DNA from: Thermothielavioides terrestris NRRL 8126
Lineage: Eukaryota; Ascomycota; Sordariomycetes; Sordariales; Chaetomiaceae
Reading direction: 5' to 3'
Assembly: GCF_000226115.1 (NCBI RefSeq)
Contig: NC_016457.1
Location: forward strand, 5,456,001-5,520,000
DNA: 64,000 nt
The notes under the pieces were generated by a model. That model saw nothing but the letters and a program-made list of their open reading frames with translations, was not told the origin of the DNA and searched no databases. A program made the position numbers and the translations under genes. Positions 57,814 through 64,000 of this stretch are shown here, in pieces; position 1 is the stretch's first letter, and the number at the start of each line of letters is the position of its first letter.

Positions 57814-60800
57814 CTAGTTGCTAATAGGTCTATTAGAAGATATTGTTTTTCTATAGCTATAATATAAAGAGGTCCTAGAACTAGCTAGTCCTAATATTTT
57901 TTTAGTAAAATAGAACCTCTATTATACTATTAGCTAGTTGACAATAGGACTAAAGTAGTAGTAGAGTCCTATCATTGTCTAGGGTTATAGATAACATAGT
58001 CTCTATTATATCTAGTTCTAGTTTAAGGTGATTGTCTAGGTCTCTGAAACTGATATTCTAACCTAGGTTCTTATAGCTAGGCCTAACATTGAAGAGGCCT
58101 AGTTAAATCGGCTATATTCTATTGTCGCCCTTATCTATTGTAGATCTGTCTTCCTCTAAGGTACAACTCTCGTTATCCTCGTCCTCATTATAGGCTACTT
58201 AGCTAAGCACAGTGTCTACTACGTCCAAGGTCATCACTTCTAGGGCTAGGTTTTTATAGTTACTTTAACTCTCTTGCTTCTAGTTTATTGTATCGTCTAG
58301 TACCTCTAATATTGCTTCAACGTCTATATCGAATATATCAATAGTCTCTATCTATATAGCAATTTCGCTTTAGTCGATATAAAGGGTAGGCTTGTTTTAT
58401 ATTGATAAAGGTAGTAGTCTCGTTATTAGCTCCTAACTAGCTACTATTTACTTAAAGGCTTCGAAGTATTAGAAGATGTCTAATATATTGTAGCTTATAG
58501 TATCTATATCTAGTGGCATTGCGCTTTGTCCTATACCGTCCCTCCTAGATAGTAGGACTATCTAGCGTTGTAACTCTTGCTTCGCTAGTATATTAGCTAT
58601 ATATAAAATTGTATGCTAGTCTACTATAAAAAGGGAGGGGAGAGTACTTTAGAATCTATTGTTAGCTAAGAAGAATAACAACGATATTCGATAATAGTCG
58701 ATAGACTTAAGCTAACCTAGTTTAGGTAGCCTCTAATACGAAGCTACTTTCGTTTTAGCGAGAGCGGAAGTCGATAATATTAGTATTTAATTGACGATCG
58801 AAGTTAAGGTATATAGGGCTAAGGTAAGTTCCTAAAGAGGGAGAAACAAACCTAATACTCGACGCTTTGCCTATATAACTAACGATTTTCAAGTCGGCTT
58901 CTAGGCTAGGTTCTAAGGTCGAGTATATAGTTACTCTACTATTATAGAATCTATAGGTCTTAATAATAACGTTGTAATAAAATATAATGTCTCTCCGCTA
59001 AGGCGGGCGAATTGCTAAGATCTCTAGATATTAGGTGAGATAGGATACTCCTTCTATTTACTATAAATTAGCTAGGTAGTCTACTAAGAAAATCTTTAGG
59101 TATCTAATTCTTTTACCTACTTCTCTCGCTCTCTTTATCTCGTTTATATTACTAGCCTCTAATATATCGCTTCGAAATTAACGATTACCTCTAAGTTTGA
59201 TTAGCGATTATTTGGCTCAACAGTGTTATAGGCGATTAAAGTAGGACTACTTCTTTTCAATATTATACTAAGCTACCTCTATAGCTCCTATCTACCCCTA
59301 TTAATCAGTTTGTTCGTTGAGCCTAGGGTAACGATAATATTAGTAAAAGGGTTTCTAATTAATCTGATATTAGAGACTACTAGCTTTCTAGATATATATG
59401 CTTTTTAGTATATATACTTAAATGAGAAGCTTAACCTACCCCCTCGATTTTATAGTAGGTCGCTAATCTATCTCTCTTATTAAAAAGGTAGTAGGCTAAT
59501 AGACCTTAGAAGCGAATAGTAGATAGTTAGCTTAGAGGTCGTACCCTTAGGAAGGAGTATCTATCTAATAGCCTAATAAAGAGGACGAAGGTCGAGAATA
59601 CTACTAGCAATGCCTTATTATCCTAGAAGAGTATATAGTTGAGAAGTAATAGGCGAGTTTTATAGTTAGCTAATAGGAACCCTATATAAATATTATCTAG
59701 TATACGACGTAGCGAGTTACCTAAAGTAGGGTAGGTTTTATAGTATTTAAGCCTCTAATCTAATACTATAAATCAATTGGATATACTAAAGGCTAGTAAA
59801 TCGTTTTTATAGTACTCTAGCTACAACGTAGTATAAATAGATCTTTTGTTACTCGGTAGCTACTAGACTAACATTTTATAGCTCTACTACTAAACTCGAT
59901 ATAATTGGGCCGCTAAAGATGTAACTAGCTAAGATACTATAGGCAACCCCCTCTATACTATAAGCTTAAACTAGAAGAGTAAGCGTCAGAGTATTAAAAA
60001 ATACCCCTTGTACTATATTACTATAGACAAGATATTTAAGACTATTTAATAGTTATAGTATATCTCTATACTATAATTTATAAATAAGACTAAGAAATAT
60101 ATTATTTATACCTTTATAATAGTAAGCTTCGACAACGAGAAATAGGAGTAGAGTAAAATATAAGCTTGATATAGATTTGATTTTAACTACAATACTTAGA
60201 AGTTACTAAGTATCAAAGCTACTAAGGTTAGTCTAGGAGATGTCCTAATCGCTATAAGTAGTACGAGAAGTACTAATATTCTTTAAAGAGCTATTTGTAA
60301 GTTATAGTCGAAAGATCGAACTTTCGTATATATAAAGGACTAGAATAATATCTTCGTCTACTTTATAAATAAATAGGCTAGTACTAAGATTAAGGAGTTT
60401 TCTACTATTATAGTCTAGGTATCTAGCTATATTGATATTAGCTGCTTAAGTGTATAAGCCTAAGAGTAGTATAAGAGTATATATATAGGTTGCTCCGCTA
60501 TAAAATGCTATATAAAACACTAATAGTATAGATATCTACACCTAGGTTATAGACGCTTATAAGATATAAGCTAAAGTTGTAGATAGGTATAATAGGAACC
60601 TATCTAAGGAGTATAGCTAGGATAACTAGGAACTGTCCTATATATAGGAGATTATAATAGACTACGACGACTGAAGTAAGTAGCCCTTTTTCTTAGACTT
60701 TATAGTTATTATACCGAAGTCTATAAAATAAAAAGCAATAGCTAGACAACGTTAGTTCGAGGACGTTAATAAGAACAGTAAGATCTTCTGCCCTAGTGTC

Positions 60801-61600
60801 GTCCTAGGACCTAGCCTATCCGTATAACGCCTAGGGACACTAGATAAAGATGTCAATCGCTAGGCTAGCTTAGATATAGGTCTTGGACCCTACCTAGAAC
60901 ACTTGCTATAGGCTACACCTAGAGTAGAGTTATACTACGTCAGATATATCGACGAGGAAGAGGACGGAGAGGATAGCTACGAGCTAGAGGATATAGGGGG
61001 TAGTAAAGGCGAATAGGACTATAAGGTAGGAGAGGGATATTTTTAAATCTATACTAGACTATAGCTATAAAATGGAGGAGCTTTGGATATATAGGATTTT
61101 TATAATTGCTAAAGCTAATCTTAACGCTAGATATATACTGCTTATTACTCTATATTAGCTTTTATAGCTAGCTTAACTTAATACTTAGCTTCCTATTACA
61201 ATAGACACTACTCCCTTAATAGACCTTATCTTACTATACTGTAAACTATAGATAAACTTATAGTTTATAGCGCTAATACCTCAATGTTTTAGAGGTAGCT
61301 TACTCGAATATAAAAGCTACCTTTTAATAATGCTTTTTAATATATAACGTTCATCGATAGTACTTATTCCTAATTTTAAACTAACCTATATACCTAATGT
61401 CTAGCTATAAAACTTGATATCCAACTGCTCTACTAAATCTCTTATACAATGCTAAATCTAGAGCAACTTAGAAATATATCGCTTTTAGATAGTAAACTAA
61501 AACTTAATCTATAGACTATAATTTAGTAACTACCTTATATTTATTACCTATACTTTAGGATTTCTCGTTACCTTCTAAAACTTCTTTCTAATATTACTAT
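57814..61600. repeat. RIP-degraded repetitive DNA, unidentified
   Basis: Before the Copia insertion this continued from 40671. It is AT-rich and TA-rich with decayed frames on both strands. An acidic stretch reads DEEEDGEDSYELEDIGGSK-like sequence on the plus strand near 60945-61010. No transposon hallmark or intact gene was recognised. Confidence 0.45.
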
Positions 61601-62520
61601 TTCCTAAACTTATCCTTCTCCTCCTTCTCTACTACTACTTTCTCCTCTTCCTCCTCTACGACCTTCTATTATATAATATCCTAGACTGATTATCACCTAT
61701 AAGCACTATATACCTAGCTCTATCGAAGTTTCACCTACTAATAAACCTAGCTTTCCCTTTCCTTAGCTAGAGAACGACTTTCGAAGCATTTTTTCCTAAT
61801 ATAATAGTAAGCTAGAAAAAGTAAACAACTACTATCGTAAGAACACTAGTAAAAACGTTGGACAATAGTAAAGCGAATAAAACCTTTAGATTTACTAGGG
61901 ATCTCGCCTTATATAGTTCTAGAATAAATAGTTTCTATTATATATTCGATAAAGCTATTAAGGCTAGTCTTAAGGACCTAAATCAAGAGCCAACTACCGT
62001 ACTCCTCGCTAGCATAATTGTAAATATAGATAATAAGACTAAGAACAACTTTAAAAGAGAACTTAAGAAGAACTGGTATAGATTTTGTTTTAAGTACCTA
62101 GAGGTAGCTTAAGTTCTTCGTCGCTCTACTACTAAGATATAAATCCCTCTTAATAAAGAGACTAAAAGCCTTAGCGTCAACCTTTTTAATATCGATAAGT
62201 TCTTAACCAACCTTATTACTATTAGTAAATTCGTTTTACTTTAGAAGCTTAACGTATATTAGAGAGCTAGAGTAGTAACCTTAATTGTATCGCTATATAC
62301 TATCGTAATAATGGACACTCCTAACTCCCTTAGAGAGATGCTCTACATTATTAAGTAGCTCGAAGAGCTAAAGGAGAAGAGAAAGGCTACTATAGCTAGG
62401 AAGAGACTAAGAGCATCAACTAGGTCGAAGGGACCTTATAAAAAGTAGAAGACGTAGACGTAGAGACAAAAGTAAATAGATTTATCCTATATTTTATAGT
62501 TGTTTTTAAAACTAACTTAT
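61600..62520 (+). pseudogene. Decayed ORF of unknown family
   Basis: An 84-codon open remnant (61858-62112, TTG start only) is followed in similar style by pieces such as MDTPNSLREMLYIIK and a basic stretch KRKATIARKRLRASTRSKGP up to about 62450, broken by TAA/TAG. The upstream part (61600-61800) is Ser/Leu-rich. I do not recognise the family. Given its surroundings it is more likely a transposon protein than a host gene. Confidence 0.35.
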
Positions 62521-64000
62521 CTTATATAGTAGCTATAAAACGTAAAGCTAGACAAACTATAGATTCTAATATATCGAATAATACTAAGTTAGAAAGCTAG
62601 TTAAAATTCCTAGCTCCTAGCGATACCGAAGAGGAAGCTAACGACTAGTGTAATACCAATCCTAAAGATAGTATATATAAAGATATAGTATAATTGGAAG
62701 AGGATACTATATAAAAAGATTCCGCCTAAGACGATATTAAAAAGATCGCTATAATGTACTTCTTGTTTTAGAGTAGGCTCGATATATCGTTGAGTCTACT
62801 CCTAATAAAGCACTAGTATACTATTATTAAATAAGAATTGGAACGCCTTAGCCTATTATACACTTCCGTTACTATATTGTATCCTCTTAGTATTAGCGTT
62901 CTTAAATAAGACAACGTAGACCTATACTTCTTTTAAAATATATAATATCCATTAGGTCTTAGCGACTAGGACAAATTTCTATAATCCGTCCTCGCCTATA
63001 GCTAAGTATATTAGTAGCCTAGTATATATACAATAGATAAAAATAAACTAGCTACCTAAGTAAAATAGTAGTAAAGTTCTTTTAATCCTTCGAATAACCT
63101 CTTAGACAATAGGCATTTTATAGTTTATATCTTTTAATATAGAGTTGACTAGTAGTAGCAGTTTTATAGGAGTTACCTTACTTAATTTTTACTTCTTATA
63201 AGTATAATATATTTTATAGAGTTACGACATTTAACCTTTTCTATAAGTTTAAAGTATTCTATACTAGACTACCTTAGCTAAGGATCATTGGAGACTTGAG
63301 GGATAGGGGTTTTATAGGGGGCTACTATACCTAGTTTTATCTTCTATAAGTTTACTGTCTTCTATATTAGACTAAATAGTAGTCAACCGCTAGCTTAGGA
63401 ATCAAGGGTTTTATAGGGAATATAGTATATAGATTTATCTTCTCTAAGGTAACAATTAGCTAAGACTAAGATGGGCTATATACACTATATTAGATTGTAC
63501 CTCAAGCTAAATAGTCCTCGACTAGATCAATGAGCCTAACTTTATTTAGAGTTTTTACAATAGCTCTATTTTCTTATAATATTTATAAGGCTATAGATTT
63601 ACCCTTTAAATAAGATTAATATAATAGCAACGTCGATATAAAGCTAAATAGGAACCTAGGCTATTCTTCCTCTCCTAGTATCGATCTTCCCTAGTCTATA
63701 ACACTTAATATAGATAGTGTAAACACTATAAAATCGCTATAAGTAGATTATATATAATATTTAAGCTATATTATATCTATCTTAGGTAGTAAATATAGGA
63801 AAGAAATCTCTATATCCTCCTATAGACGATTAGGTAGCTAGCGTCGCTAAAGTGCCTCTAAATTTCTAATGACCCCTAAGTAGCCTAGTCCCAATCTCCA
63901 GCTAGCTATAGGTAGGGAGGCTAATCCTATAGGATATAAGCCTATATACTATTCTTACTAGGTATATCTATATCGCCTAATATAATGTTAGTAAGGTATT
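62521..64000. repeat. RIP-degraded DNA with loose about 120-bp repeats
   Basis: This is AT-rich sequence without a supported gene. Between about 63120 and 63450, phrases such as GGGTTTTATAGGG and TTATCTTCTATAAGTTTACT recur at roughly 120-bp spacing, suggesting a decayed tandem repeat. The block runs past the window end. Confidence 0.45.

Overview
The window looks like a piece of a filamentous ascomycete chromosome, most likely a Sordariomycete (Chaetomiaceae is a guess from gene content and base composition). It splits into two kinds of DNA. A GC-rich gene island lies at about 7.8-25.7 kb, with short GT-AG introns and well-known eukaryotic housekeeping genes. On both sides are AT-rich blocks in which CA and TG are scarce, TA is abundant, and decayed reading frames are broken almost only by TAA and TAG. 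That pattern is expected from repeat-induced point mutation (RIP), the fungal defence that turns C into T, mainly at CpA, in duplicated DNA.

Layout. 1-757: a GC-rich block of interleaved inverted repeats containing degenerate TTAGGG-like tracts. 824-7806: a RIP-degraded element of about 7 kb with terminal inverted repeats of about 0.4 kb and two internal tandem arrays. 8.4-25.3 kb: nine protein-coding genes, namely a NEM1-like phosphatase, a DUF1761 membrane protein, the snoRNP protein NHP2, the eIF2B beta subunit GCD7, a PPxY-containing low-complexity protein, the N-terminal acetyltransferase ARD1/NAA10, a short-chain dehydrogenase, the Fe-S adaptor LTO1 and a complex I accessory subunit. 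A frame-broken gene relic with a 38-bp-arm hairpin lies at 10.7-11.4 kb. 25.7-64 kb: RIP-degraded repeats holding three LTR retrotransposons whose ends can be defined to the base. They are a chromodomain-type Ty3/Gypsy element (31402-39590, duplication AAAAT), a minus-strand Ty1/Copia element (40677-57808, duplication ACTTA), and a second Ty3/Gypsy element of 10.6 kb (41849-52434, duplication CTTTT) nested inside the Copia element.

How the genes relate. The island genes form no pathway. They are independent housekeeping functions in alternating orientations, with shared divergent promoters (NHP2/GCD7, ARD1/SDR) and convergent ends (DUF1761/NHP2, the PPxY gene/ARD1, LTO1/NUZM). I found no secondary-metabolite cluster, CRISPR array, tRNA or rRNA gene. 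The most unusual points are the second Gypsy element, which carries an extra decayed frame of about 700 codons between pol and its 3' LTR; the telomere-like inverted-repeat block beside the long-TIR element; a nine-codon uORF whose stop overlaps the NEM1 start; and stop-free, multiple-of-three introns in both ARD1 and the SDR gene. ORF boundaries in the AT-rich blocks are approximate because the frames are decayed.
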